Assembly (NCBI GenBank): GCA_963931925.1
Contig: OZ007571.1
Span: forward strand, 58,050,625-58,114,624
DNA from: Onchidella celtica
Taxonomy: Eukaryota > Mollusca > Gastropoda > Systellommatophora > Onchidiidae
Direction of reading: 5' to 3'
Length of the DNA stretch: 64,000 nucleotides
Each line of letters begins with the position of its first letter. The first letter of the stretch is position 1. Of the stretch, positions 47,601-58,300 are shown piece by piece. Made by a program: the position numbers and the translations under genes. The notes under the pieces are model-generated. The model was not told where the DNA came from, made no database searches, and saw only the letters and a list, made by a program, of their open reading frames with translations.

Positions 47601-48571
47601 TTCTTGCATGAAATCGAGCCTCTTTATGACCCGATCTGTCATCTTCCATTTCCACCATTTCTGATCGGGACCACAAAACGAATTGACCAGTTTCAAGTGG
47701 TTCCTCTGCTGGATTGGCGTCTGTTGGCACAAAGGATGGATCCATCACTTCATCTATGAGGATTACTGTGTGCGATGCACTGTTGGCACTGTTTCCATGA
47801 ATGACTGCACGGTTTTTAACCTCTGTTCCAGCAGCTACAGTCAAATTATTACAATTAAGAAGTATAAATTCTTTTCCTCTTTTGGAACTGGTACTACTTG
47901 CGTTTAGGCTAGACTGTCTGTTGTAAGTGAAAGTTCATTGTCAGATGTAGCAGGATCAGGCGGCAGCACAGCCGGTGTAGCAGGATCAGGCGGCAGCACA
48001 ACAGGTGTAGCAGGATCAGGCGGCAGCACAACAGGTGTAGCAGGATCAGGCGGCAGCACAGCAGGTGTAGCAGGATCAGGCGGCAGCACAGCAGGTGTAG
48101 CAGGATCAGGCGGCAGCACAGCAAGTGTAGCAGGATCAGGCGGCAGCACAGCAGGTGTAGCAGGATCAGGCGGCAGCACAGCAGGTGTAGCAGGATCAGG
48201 CGGCAGCACAGCAGGTGTAGCAGGATCAGGCGGCAGCACAGCAGGTGTAGCAGGATCAGGCGGCAGCACAGCAGGTGTAGCAGGATCAGGTGGCAGCACA
48301 GCAGGTGTAGCGGGATACAGCTGGCACAGGATGTTTTCCGGAAGGTTTTCTTCCTCGTGTATTCCCTGGCGATCCAGCTCTTCCCACATAGTACAGTCAG
48401 GCCGAGGGAGTTGGCCAAAGACAAGATAAGGAGATGTCTTTGTGGTGCTGGAAACGGAAGTGTTGATAGCGTGTGTGACAAACTTCAGTCCTTTGCTCCA
48501 CTCTTGTCCATGTTCATCCATCCATTTTCCTAGCTTCACTTACATGTCTCCGTTTCCACGCTCAACGCATC
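47572..48571 (-). pseudogene. Ginger-like integrase gene, middle part with coding minisatellite
   Basis: The minus strand, after a splice acceptor (TTTTGTAG) at 48572, reads CVERGNGDM, then a TAA at 48540-48542, then VKLGKWMDEHGQEWSKGLKFVTHAINTS and TSPYLVFGQLPR. This is the part that follows the catalytic glutamate in gypsy-type integrases. It then enters twelve copies of PATPAVLPPD. After the array the frame closes at 47904. A neighbouring frame (LNASSTSSKRGKEFILLNCN, then the 47572-47844 frame ending KEARFHARKACHEWSER) probably continues the protein, so a frameshift lies at about 47905-47940. Confidence 0.75.
47940..48311 (-). repeat. In-frame 30-bp coding minisatellite, 12 units
   Basis: Twelve 30-bp units encode a Pro-rich decapeptide (PATPAVLPPD) inside the integrase gene, with three variant units carrying single changes. 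All six frames are open because 30 is a multiple of 3, so + strand frames of repeated GVAGSGGSTA are artefacts. Confidence 0.95.
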
Positions 48572-49124
48572 CTACAAAACCAAAAAACCAGTAACAAGGT
48601 GAGAACATTTGGGCGAGAGAGAAAAAGAGAGAGAGAGACACAGGACACAGGACATTTTTATTGTCGTATGGCAATATACAGCTTTATGACAAGAGGGAAT
48701 GAAACAAACTCTTAACTGCGCTAAACACAATCTTCATTCCCACATAATTGTATTCTTTATCACACGCTCCCCCCTCCTCGTCTCCTACTCTCCCCTCCCC
48801 TTCTCTCTCTCTCCTCTCCCTCCCCTCCCTCACTTTCTCTCCTACTACTCTCTCCCATCCTCCCGCTCTCTCTGTGTGTTTTGAAAAATAGGAAAGGAGG
48901 GGGGGGGGGGTGCGGGATGTTGTGTTTAACAATGTGAAGATCGGGTATAAGTAAGCCGTCAAGATCACTGTCAAAATTCTTCTTCTCAATTAATAAAAAT
49001 ATGGATCAAACTTTACCTTGTGATTCAGGATGTATGGCTCGACGCATCCTACAAAACCAGTAACAAGGTAAGAACAATTGGGAGAGATTGTTGTCAATTA
49101 GTAAAATTATGGATCAAACTTTAC
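48572..49124 (-). other. Intron in the Ginger-like integrase gene, with duplicated junction
   Basis: Donor CAAG|GTAAAG at 49124 and acceptor TTTTGTAG|GATGCG at 48572 split the codon after HPESQ, giving the conserved order HPESQG..VERGN on joining. Within it, 48980-49032 repeats the donor-side exon and intron start (49093-49141), and 49041-49090 repeats the acceptor side (48558-48620), leaving a 31-base mini-exon-like unit at about 49019-49049 between an acceptor and a donor. It also holds CT-rich low-complexity DNA (48770-48880) and a G-tract. Confidence 0.7.
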
Positions 49125-49879
49125 CTTGTGATTCAGGATGTCTTGGTCTTCCATGAATGATCACCAAGCCAGGCCAGAGAAGCGACAAATTGTTGATCAT
49201 TTGAGCAGTGAACTCCTTTCCATTGTCAGGTTGTAAGATTCTCGGAGGTCCAAAGACACAAAACTGAGTAATCAGATGGTCAGCTACTTCTGCAGCCATT
49301 TTTGTTCTCATTGGATAGAGCCAGCTAAACTTGGTGAAGTGGTCTCTGGGATGAAGGATCCATTTAAACTCTCCATCAGGCTGACTCCGCATGTCTATCA
49401 GATCAATCTGTAGTCGCAGTAGAAGCTCCAAATTTATCATCGGACTCCCTGCTGGAATGGTTCTTGAAGGTTGTCGCTGACTACATGCTGTGCAAGTTTT
49501 AAGAAAAATGTCTATGACGGAATGCTTAATTCCTGCATAGTTAGTATGAACTTCATTCCAAGTCTTATCACGTCCAGAGTGGCCCACTTTTTCATGACAC
49601 TTCTTTACCGTTTCAAATATTTCCTCGTATGTAACAAGTGGACAAGACGTTTTGGGAACAGTACACTATCTGTTTTGATCCAATTTGCTCAAGTTTGAAA
49701 TGTTTCTTGCACCACAGTTTGAATTTAGCTCCTTCTGGACAACTTTCTCCTTTCTGCAATCCCAAAGCTTGAACAATATTGCTGTATTTCGTTGTTGTCA
49801 CACTGAAATGTTCATTCTTAGATTTCAGAGTCTTTGCATATTCTTCCATGAGTCTGTAAAAAGTCTCCTTTTGAGCCAT
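49114..49879 (-). pseudogene. Ginger-like integrase gene, 5' part: zinc finger and D,D,E core
   Basis: Begins at ATG 49879 (MAQKETFYRLMEEYAKTL). One frameshift near 49653-49656, in the run TTTTGGGA, splits it into the 49613-49879 and 49114-49587 frames. After the shift: EIFETVKKCHEKVGHSGRDKT ... CTAC (H2C2 zinc finger), then the core with QIDLIDM (first Asp), LQPDNGKEF (second Asp) and HPESQG (catalytic Glu) just before the intron donor. All three catalytic residues are present. These are the signatures of gypsy/retroviral-type integrases as used by Ginger transposons. Not functional as it stands because of the shift. Confidence 0.82.
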
Positions 49880-50098
49880 GTTGACTCAACAATCGCTGCA
49901 CAGAGGACTGGTTAAACTTTGAAGACAACTGAGCAGTGAGCTGACTGACTTGACCAGAAAAATGAAGATAAAGAAAGTGAGCACAACTAACCACATCATG
50001 CAAGCAAATTTGAACTGAGTTTAGTCCTGTTAACACTATTACATATGCCAAGACAATCTTCATTTGTACTAGTTCTCATTTGTACTAGACATTAGGAA

Positions 50099-50260
50099 AA
50101 ACAAAGATGCTCGTTGTTCCTAGGAAAAACAGGATTCTGTGTTTTTACTGGGTTATTTCCAGTATAATCATGGATCCTTGATTTTTCTAGGAAAAATGCA
50201 GATCCTTGTTTGCACTAGGACAATCCCGGATCATCCTGAATCGTAATTTGTCCTGTGACA
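50099..50260. repeat. Ginger-like right terminal inverted repeat
   Basis: Reverse complement of 45721-45882, with about six substitutions. Ends ...TTTGTCCTGTGACA, followed by TATA. Confidence 0.9.
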
Positions 50261-50264
50261 TATA

Positions 50265-51749
50265 TAATCTTTAAAAAAGAATGTTCAAGAATGCCAAAGA
50301 TTGGTATAATTTAAAAAAATTAAAAAATCCCCTTGACAAAAAAAAAAAAAAAAAGCATCCGCCGCTCAGCGCTTTGATTATATTTGCTTGTAGTAAACGT
50401 TTTCTAATGTACAATGTTCCACTCTCTACAGAAAAACCTCAAGTCCTCGCACTTTTTTTTATTTGTTCAATTTCCCTTATCCACCCCCCCCCCCACCCCA
50501 CACCCCACACCCCAAACCCCGCTGCCTAACAGGGCAGAATGACATCAAATTCTCGAGAGGGCCAGGCTCAGTTTTGTTAACGTCCCGATATCACCCCCCC
50601 CCCAATCTCTTTCTGTCCCCACCACCCACCCCCCATCCACCCACCCACCGTTTGCCTCCCCAGGGTCTGACGAAGAATTAGGAACTTCATAAGCACTGAA
50701 GACTGTATTGTCACAGAGAGGTGAACAAACAATGTGCAGGCATTGCTTCATAATAGGCGAGTACACAGCACGTGTTTGCTGTTGCTAAGGAGACAGGGAT
50801 CGTATGACCCACGCAGGTCAAACATACGCGCTCGCTCTCTACAAGGTGGAAATCTTAAATATTGCACAATGTTAGGCTCAGTGACGACTCTTTCAGGTTC
50901 ACTTTTGAACATCATTTTTGAAATCATATCAAATCTTATGAAGGAGAGGTGACAAAAAAATAATGAAAGCAGTTTAGAATTCTGTGACTTGGGCGTTTGT
51001 TCATGATTTCACAGACAGGCAGATTCTGACGCAGAGCACCAACATTGAAGATTTATATCAAATTCCACAGTAAGAAGAAAAAACAACCCATTAAAAATCT
51101 TTTTTTTCTTATTCGTAAAGTAAAGTAATGAAAGTTGACATTTTTTGTTTCACATAAACTTTGGGGTTAGGAACGGCAAATTAGTGGTTTTAAAACTATT
51201 TTGTTTATTATATTACATTCCGTATCTCCCAAAATTACCTTGCCTAATTTTTGTAGACGGAATAAATCAAATGACTAATTTTTAGTTCTTCTCTTTCTGG
51301 TCTTATACTGAGTACCAAAAGAACTAACTTAATTCCCATCAAAGTACAAACAGCCAGTGAGTTAGGATGAGTCAACAACAAAGTGTCAGGTGGAGTATAA
51401 TCATGCAAATTACTCATTCATTTCTTCATTCGTCCGCCGGCGTATTGCAGCGCATCTTGATTAGAATGAGCGAAACAGATGCCAGTTTTCTCCAAAACTG
51501 ATCGTTGGATTGATTTGAAATTTCCCATAGCTTCATCTTTTACACGAACTCTAACGGAACTGATTTTTTTTTACTCGTTAAACTCTCACCTGATTTTGAG
51601 TTTGCTACTTCTCGTTTTGTAAAAAATATTCAATAGACAGGATTAAAAAAGAACCATTCTGTTTGGCTTGCTGCGTCTTCCTTCTTCTCTTTGTTTCTCA
51701 TTGCCGTGCAGTAGGCTATAGAAAGTCCCACCCATATCTTGTCCTTTCA
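50265..51749. other. Gene-poor stretch
   Basis: C-rich tracts near 50482-50516 and 50596-50650. No gene recognised. Confidence 0.55.
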
Positions 51750-51758
51750 AACTTTGAA

Positions 51759-52076
51759 GGGAGTGTCTACGTACAAGGCCGCCTTGTAGCCATCTATGCT
51801 TGTAGCTAGACTCATTCTACGTACAAGGCCGCCTTGTATCTAGACTTAGGGAAAGTTATTTCTACGTACAAGGCTACCGGGTACATAAATTGGTACTCTT
51901 CAACGAGAACGGTCCCAACTTAGAACTAATCCAAACCCTATTTCTAACCCTATCCCAAACCCTATTTTCTAACCTAACCATAACCCAATCTCTAACCCTA
52001 ACAGGGCCTCACCCAAATCCCGTTCTCGTTGAAGAGTACCCATAAATTAGGGGGAGCCTTGTACGTAGACACTCCG
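51759..52076. mobile_element. Inverted-repeat element with telomere-like core (MULE-type MITE?), 318 bp
   Basis: Ends match as inverted repeats (GGAGTGTCTACGTACAAGGC on both sides), and an inner pair ACTCTTCAACGAGAACGG / CCGTTCTCGTTGAAGAGT (about 51895-51912 and 52020-52037) extends the symmetry. A 9-bp direct repeat AACTTTGAA flanks it (51750-51758 and 52077-52085). Nine-base duplications are typical of Mutator-like transposons. The left arm carries extra TCTACGTACAAGGC units at 51816 and 51861. The core at about 51930-52005 is degenerate CTAACCCTA/CCAAACCCTA. Confidence 0.75.
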
Positions 52077-52085
52077 AACTTTGAA

Positions 52086-54100
52086 ATGGATCTCGCGTAA
52101 TTTTCAAATTCCCCGTGTTCCCGCCACCAGCACAGAGTTATGTAAATATCCAGTTCTTCTCCTCTCCCATACCACCCCCCCCCCACCCCCACCCCCACAA
52201 CCTCACTCAAATTACACTTGCACTTTGCCAAAACAACACCCAATTTGGCCATATTTACTGCACTTTATAGTCATTCCATTGTTGTGTTTTCTGATAATAT
52301 GATAAAAAATTCATTTAATTTTATCAATTAGTTACGTCACATCACTGCTTTGGTTCAATATCATTTGAGAAGAAAATACATATAATATTATATTACTACC
52401 TTTTTGTCACTACACTGAAAGTTTTGGGCTCAAGAAAAAAATATTTAAGACACAAGTTATGACAAAATTGTACTAGAGCCCGTTTTAAACTATCCTTAGT
52501 AAATTAAACTGAAGCACATACCGTGGACCATTTCCAGGCTACATGTGTGTAACCTAAATCCACTGAGTTATCCCCCACAAAATGACACAGGCGTGTTGAT
52601 TTAATCAGTTTTGAATGAAGTCCTTACGCTTTTCACTGGAACTTGAATGCGCCTTTTGATGACAGTTTCATTGCTGGGGGCCAGACGTAAAGAAAAAGCA
52701 TAACGCCAGCTGCTTCATGTCAAATACATTTTCAAATAATTGTTCTGCTATCAGATGTTTCAGGCTGTCGGGGCTAGGGAGCAAGTCAGTAATGCCTCTG
52801 TTTTGAGCGCAAGATCCCTCTTTTCGCCCAGCTCACTTAAGACAGTTTCGATACTCCTGAAGCAGTGAGATACACTTGTTTCGATCTCCCAAGTGCGCAT
52901 GGTCTCGTTTAACTCCATGGTTCACCTACCGAGACAAGACAGAATTGGCTCAATACGCCACCAGCCCAGCACTTTGGCCAGAGACAAACAGGATGAATTT
53001 GGGAGAGATGATAGCACCAGGAAACTATCGCATCTCAATGGGATTTGTAACGAACAACAGTTCTCACCACTGATGGCCAAACTCTTTTATTGATGACTGA
53101 TGTTCACCGTCATTACAGAATAGTTGCTACAGGAATGTTTAGATCAAACTTTTCATCATTATGTGCTTTCTGAAATTTGATCATTCCCAGTGATGACAAT
53201 GGCTAGCTCTGAATTGTTTTTTCTTCCATGTTTACCAATCAGATTTTCTGCAGTTCCTACAAGGGTCAACTCATCTCTTTGCCGCCTTTTAAAAAAAAAT
53301 TTGTTTGTTTGTTTTTTCGTGTTTTTTTTTTTTTTTGTGTGTGTTTTTTTTAAAGGATGGGTCAGGGCTAGGATTAAGTATAGCGATTGTGTAACAGAAG
53401 AGGGGGAGTTTCTTACTGCTGATTAATTCCATCAGAGAAAACAAACACACACACACACAAACACACAAAACTTTCAGTTTTTGATCGAATGTCCGATAGG
53501 ATGGTCACCGGTCAGACAGAATAATCGTTTCTATAATAGTTTTCCAGAGAACGGTATCCCTGTCTGTAGCAATGTTCTGGTCTGAAATGTACACACTAGG
53601 ACATAAGACTTCCTATTGAATTCAATGAAGCATAGCCAAGATTACCGCTGGTGAAAGATATTGTGATGCCAGTCAGTCTTAAAAAGCGCCAAACGAATGA
53701 AAATGGGCACCACTGCTTTTAATTTCTGTGCTACACTCTCTGCACAACGAAATCACTGCAGGTAGTTAAAAGTAATGGCTAAAGGTTTATTTGTTAGTTG
53801 AGATTAATACACTCTCTTCATTTTTCAATGTTCACATTCTGCCATTTTTCATCACTGCAGATTTGGAAATGCAGTATTGGTCACTGTGTGAATGTCTTTA
53901 CTAACCTATGATAATGAGCGCAAGTTTAATTGGCAAATTATTTAAATCATTAAACTTATGAAAAAAATCCATGGTGGTGGCGGGACTGATTTTAATGTGA
54001 CTAGGAGTGATTTTTACACCTTCAATGGTTGTAATTACACACTACTATCTGATCCTCAATTATTTTGGCGCCTTTTTTTAGCTCAAATAAAATAAAATAC
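52086..54100. other. Gene-poor stretch
   Basis: C-rich tract near 52170-52200 and T-tracts near 53320-53350. No gene recognised. Confidence 0.55.
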
Positions 54101-54171
54101 ACGCAGAGAGTTATGAAAGAACGAGAAAGAGAGAGAGGTAGAAAGAGAGAGAGAGAGAGAGAAAGAAAGAA

Positions 54172-54213
<42 letters not shown>

Positions 54214-54240
54214 GGAGAGGGGTGAGAGAGCGAGAGAGAT
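54101..54240. repeat. (GA)n microsatellite
   Basis: GA-rich run with GAAA and GCGA interruptions. Confidence 0.93.
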
Positions 54241-54589
54241 ATCCGACAATTCTAATACAAAAATAGGAAGTTCCATGGCAAAAGATTTTAAATGAACTTT
54301 GTGACCCGACTAATCAAATCTGTAATGAAGTCGGCTTTGCTCCTTTAGAGTCATATTTGACTCCTTTAGATACGGCCTGTCGACGTGCATCAATTCTGGT
54401 CACCGTGACCTGTCGAAGTGCGTCTATTCTGTTCACAGTAACCTGGCCTAGCGCACCATTAAATTCAAACACGTGGTATATCTAAAGTTGGGAACCCCAT
54501 TGTTGTCAGGCCATTGGGTACAACAACCTAGTGCTTGAAAGAAAAACACACTGTTATGCTACAGTTATTGTATCATTTGCATTAATAGA

Positions 54590-54720
54590 AGGCGGCGCAG
54601 TGGCCCAGTGTTCAAGACTTTTACATCAGTGTGAGAGCTCCCGATTTCGAGCCCCGTACCTCGAGAATGAGCTAAAATTTCCCACCCCAAAATCGGGGCG
54701 TTATTGGAGCACTCATTCAT
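54590..54720 (+). mobile_element. tRNA-derived SINE, fragment
   Basis: GGCGGCGCAGTGGCCCAGTG (A-box region) and CCCGATTTCGAGCCCCG (B-box-like) are spaced as in a tRNA-derived SINE head. It is followed by AAAATTTCCCACCCCAAAAT. Confidence 0.55.
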
Positions 54721-54914
54721 GGACGATATGACCAGGGGTCCAAACTTCGTCTGTAATCTGCTGTCTCATTGTGCTGGGAGGGCAAATGAAAACTGGAAAC
54801 AAACAGACAAATAGACAAACATACAAACAGACCAATAGCACTGAAAGAAATGTTCTGTCCTGTAACATCAGCAAGCTCCAAACGACAGACCGACGAAATA
54901 GTTTTCCTACCAGG

Positions 54915-55159
54915 TATTTTGATGGGCGTCTCGAGTGGTAAAGGCGTGACAGGGAGAATTGGGACAGTGGAACAGACACAGCATGTACGTTTGAGAACCA
55001 GCGTCAGCGGCACTATTTATTATTCCTCCGCCAAGCATGCGCAAACAATGAATGGTGAAGGGGAGAGAAAGACAATTTACATCAAGCATCAAGGAACCAT
55101 CGACTATGTTCCTTAGACCATTATTGGCAGTAACTCGTATGTCTAGCCCGAATACGACA
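54915..55159 (-). repeat. Gypsy element 3' LTR (245 bp)
   Basis: The minus strand starts TGTCGTATTCGGGCTAGACA and ends ATCAAAATA. It has ATAATAAATAGTG, which can serve as TATA-like and AATAAA signals. It carries 4 bases (CATC region, near 55098) missing from the 5' copy. Confidence 0.93.
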
Positions 55160-55171
55160 TTTCCCCTTTTA
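55160..55171 (-). promoter_or_regulatory. Gypsy element polypurine tract
   Basis: The minus strand reads CTAAAAGGGGAAA directly before the 3' LTR. It is the plus-strand DNA primer used in LTR-element reverse transcription. Confidence 0.8.
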
Positions 55172-55380
55172 GGATAAAGACACAACAAATAACTCTTTTC
55201 AACTTGAACCACCAATAAACCAAATTAATCCAGCAGAGCGTCCTCTGACTTTTATGCTTCAGCACACAGTATCTGTTTTCACTTCGAAACGACGATGTGA
55301 CTTCCTGCATAGCGTCACTGAATAAATCAAAAGTCACTCACCAAGCCATCCTTGGTTACTTATGATTATGGAATGTAACT

Positions 55381-58300
55381 TTACTGGTACCGGGCTGGTT
55401 TGTTGACCTGGCGACCAGACCTGGTTACATACGGCTGTGGCGACTGCGTCGGCGGCTGCTCTGGCGGTGGCTGCCCCTGCTGCTGAAGCGGTTGCACCGG
55501 CTGCGACGTTTCACTGCCTGTAGGTTGTACGGACATCTTCGGGTCGTCTTCGTTGATCTGCATCGACATCTTCGGATTGTCTCCGTTGATTTGCATCGAC
55601 ATCTTCGGGTTGTCTACGGTGATCTGCTCGGACGACGTACGTAAGCTTATGTGCTTGCGGTTACGCCTCAGCCTACCCTCAGGTGTCTGAACTAGGTAGG
55701 ATCTTGGAGCACACTTTTCAAGGACTTCGCCTGGCTTCTTCCAGCCTTTCTCTCCATCCTCCTTCATGAGGACGAGGTCACCGGGTTTAAGCTCTGGCAA
55801 GCTCCGTGCTCTTTGGTCAAAGTACTGCTTTTGTGACTGCTTTGACTTTTCGTCACTCTGGCGTACTTTGTCATGTTCCACTTTACATGGGACAAGGGAC
55901 TGGGGAAGGACGGGTAGGGTTGTGCGTAGCCTCCTTCCGAACGCTAGCTCTGCCGGGCTTACTCCGAGGGTAGGGAGTGGAGTAGCTCAGTAAGTCAGCA
56001 AAGCAAGGAGATAGTCTTTTTGTCTTAGGATCTCCTTTGCTGTCTTCACGGCACGTTCTGCCTCACCGTTTGACTGTGGATAATGAGGTGAACTGGTGAC
56101 ATGGCAAAAGTTCCATTCTTGAGCAAATCTCTTGAATTCTGCCGAAGAAAACTGTGTTCCGTTGTCGGAAACGACTGTCTCCGCAATTCCATGTTGCGAG
56201 AAGATTATCTTCATCTTGTTGATGACTGCTATGGAGGTCATCTTGCTGAGTTGAGCTATGTCTATGTAGCGACTGTAGTAATCGACTGAGACGAGGTAGT
56301 TCTGGCCTTTGATCTCGCAAATGTCGACAGCGATCCTCTGAAAGGGTCGTTCTGGCATCTTCGACGGAAGCAATGGCTCACTCGCTTGTGATGGTTTCTT
56401 CTCTTGACAATGCTTACAAGCTGCGACTCTGTTCTTGATGTCTTGGCTTATGTGTGGCCACCACAATGATGTTTTTGCTCGTTCACGGCACTTGGTGATT
56501 CCCGTATGGCCATGATGGATACGTTCCAACACTTCTGCTCGCATGGAGACTGGTACGACGATGCGATCGCCATAGATCAACAGTCCTTCATGGGTACTGA
56601 GGTCTCCACGAACTGCAAACAGACCTCGAGCTGCCAATTTGACATCTTATTTGTAGACTGGCCATCCCCTGATGGTGTAGTCTAGCGCTGTTTTGAGGTT
56701 GACGTCTTTCTGGGTCTCCTCACGCATCTGGTTCAGCTTGGCATCTGAAACTGGCCATGCACTTGTAACTTCATGCACGTAGACTTCTACGTCATCTTGT
56801 AGTGCTGTTTTTCCTTTCTCTGGCTTCAAAGGACTTCTTGACAGGGTGTCTGCTATCACCATGTCTTTCCCCTGGACGTACACTGCTTGTGGCTTGAACC
56901 TCATCAGCCTCATCAGCATCCTTTGGCATCTCAGTGGTGTGTCTGATAAGTCTTTGGTGTTGATGAGCGGAATGAGTGGCGTATGGTCGGTTTGAAGCGT
57001 GAAGCTGTCTAGCCCAACCAAATATCTCTCGAATCTCTCGCAAGCCCACACTGACGCAAGGATTTCTTTCTCGATCTGTGCCCAGCGTGTCTCTGCTTTG
57101 GTCAGTGTTCTCGAGCAGAATGCGAATGCACGCAATCCATCTTCATGCTCCTGGAGAAGAACTCCTCCAAGACCGTAGCTCGACGCATCGGCTGAGACTG
57201 TCGTCGGCTTCTTTGGGTCGAAGTACGCTAAGGTAGGCGCAGTGGTAAGCATCTCCTTCACCTTCAAAAAGGTCTCTGACTGCTCTGGACCCCATGTCCA
57301 TGCTGCATCCTTGGACAATAGCGCGTTCAGCGGTTTCAGGACTGAGGACAGGTGTGGTAAGTACCTTCCAAGATAGTTGACCATGCCCAAGTATCTTCTG
57401 AGTTCTGCGACGTCTTCTGGCTGTGACAGACTCTTGATCGCATCAATCTTGGACGGATCTGGATGAACGCCCTGCTCACTGATGACGTGGCCAAGAAAGG
57501 TAATCTCCCTCTTCTTGTACTCACACTTGCTCTTGTTCAGTCGTAGGCCTACTTCCTCAAGCCTCTGGTGGACCTTGGTAAGTAGCACGTCATGCTCCTC
57601 CAGCGTCCTGGAGTGACAAACGATGTCGTCAAAGTAGCATATGACTCCATCAATGTCCTGCAGTATTTCCGTCATAACGCGTTGAAAAATCTCTGGAGCA
57701 GAGGAGATTCCAAACGGAACGCGTTTCATGAAATATCTTCCGTAGGGGGTAAGAAAGGTAGTGAGTTTGGCTGTGCTCTCATGAAGTGGAAGTTGCCAGA
57801 AACCTGACTGAGCATCGAGCTTGGAGAACACAGTGGAACCCCTCAGCTTGTGGATGATATCGTCGATTGTAGGTATGACGTATCTTTCTCTCTGAACTGC
57901 TTGGTTCAACTTTTTCAGGTCTACGCAGATCCTGACGTCACCGTTAGGCTTCAGAACTGGAACCATGGGCGACACCCACTCAGTCGGCTCTGTGACTTCT
58001 TCGATTGTTCCTTCTTCTTTCATTCTTCCTAACTCTTTCTTCACCTTTTCTTGCAGCGGGATTGGCACCCTTCTTGCTGTAGTGATACTGTACGGCTGTG
58101 TACCTTCTTTGATCTTTATTCTCACGGGCTCACACTTCACTGACGCGAAAGTGACTGAATTCACTCTCTGTACAAGGTTCAGCGCTGTCGCTGTACTGCG
58201 GCTAAGAAGACTGTCAGAGTCGTTATCAATGACGTACACTGTAGCATCAATCTTCTTGTCAAACTTTGTTGTGAAGTGATCTAGAGTTTTCACTCTGCCC

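Larger units (their letters stand above)
45721..50260 (-). mobile_element. Ginger-like DNA transposon (gypsy-type integrase, KRBA2-like), 4.54 kb
   Basis: Terminal inverted repeats of 162 bp (45721-45882 and 50099-50260) differ at about 6 positions and begin TGTCACAGGAC. They are flanked by a 4-bp direct repeat TATA (45717-45720 and 50261-50264). The minus strand encodes a retroviral-type integrase with an H2C2 zinc finger and D,D,E core, followed by a basic region and a Cys-rich tail. This combination (TGT ends, long TIRs, 4-bp duplication, gypsy-like integrase, no reverse transcriptase) fits Ginger transposons, relatives of the vertebrate KRBA2/GIN genes. The copy is defective. The TIR similarity suggests moderate age. 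Confidence 0.85.

Noticed and set aside
47938..48429. Plus-strand frame of repeated GVAGSGGSTA, resembling a silk or glycine-rich protein
   Set aside because: Antisense shadow of the 30-bp repeat in the integrase gene; the minus frame joins real integrase motifs.
48536..48545. GTAAGT at the integrase nonsense codon as a true splice donor
   Set aside because: The following codons continue the integrase without a gap, so the TAA is better read as a nonsense change than as an intron start.
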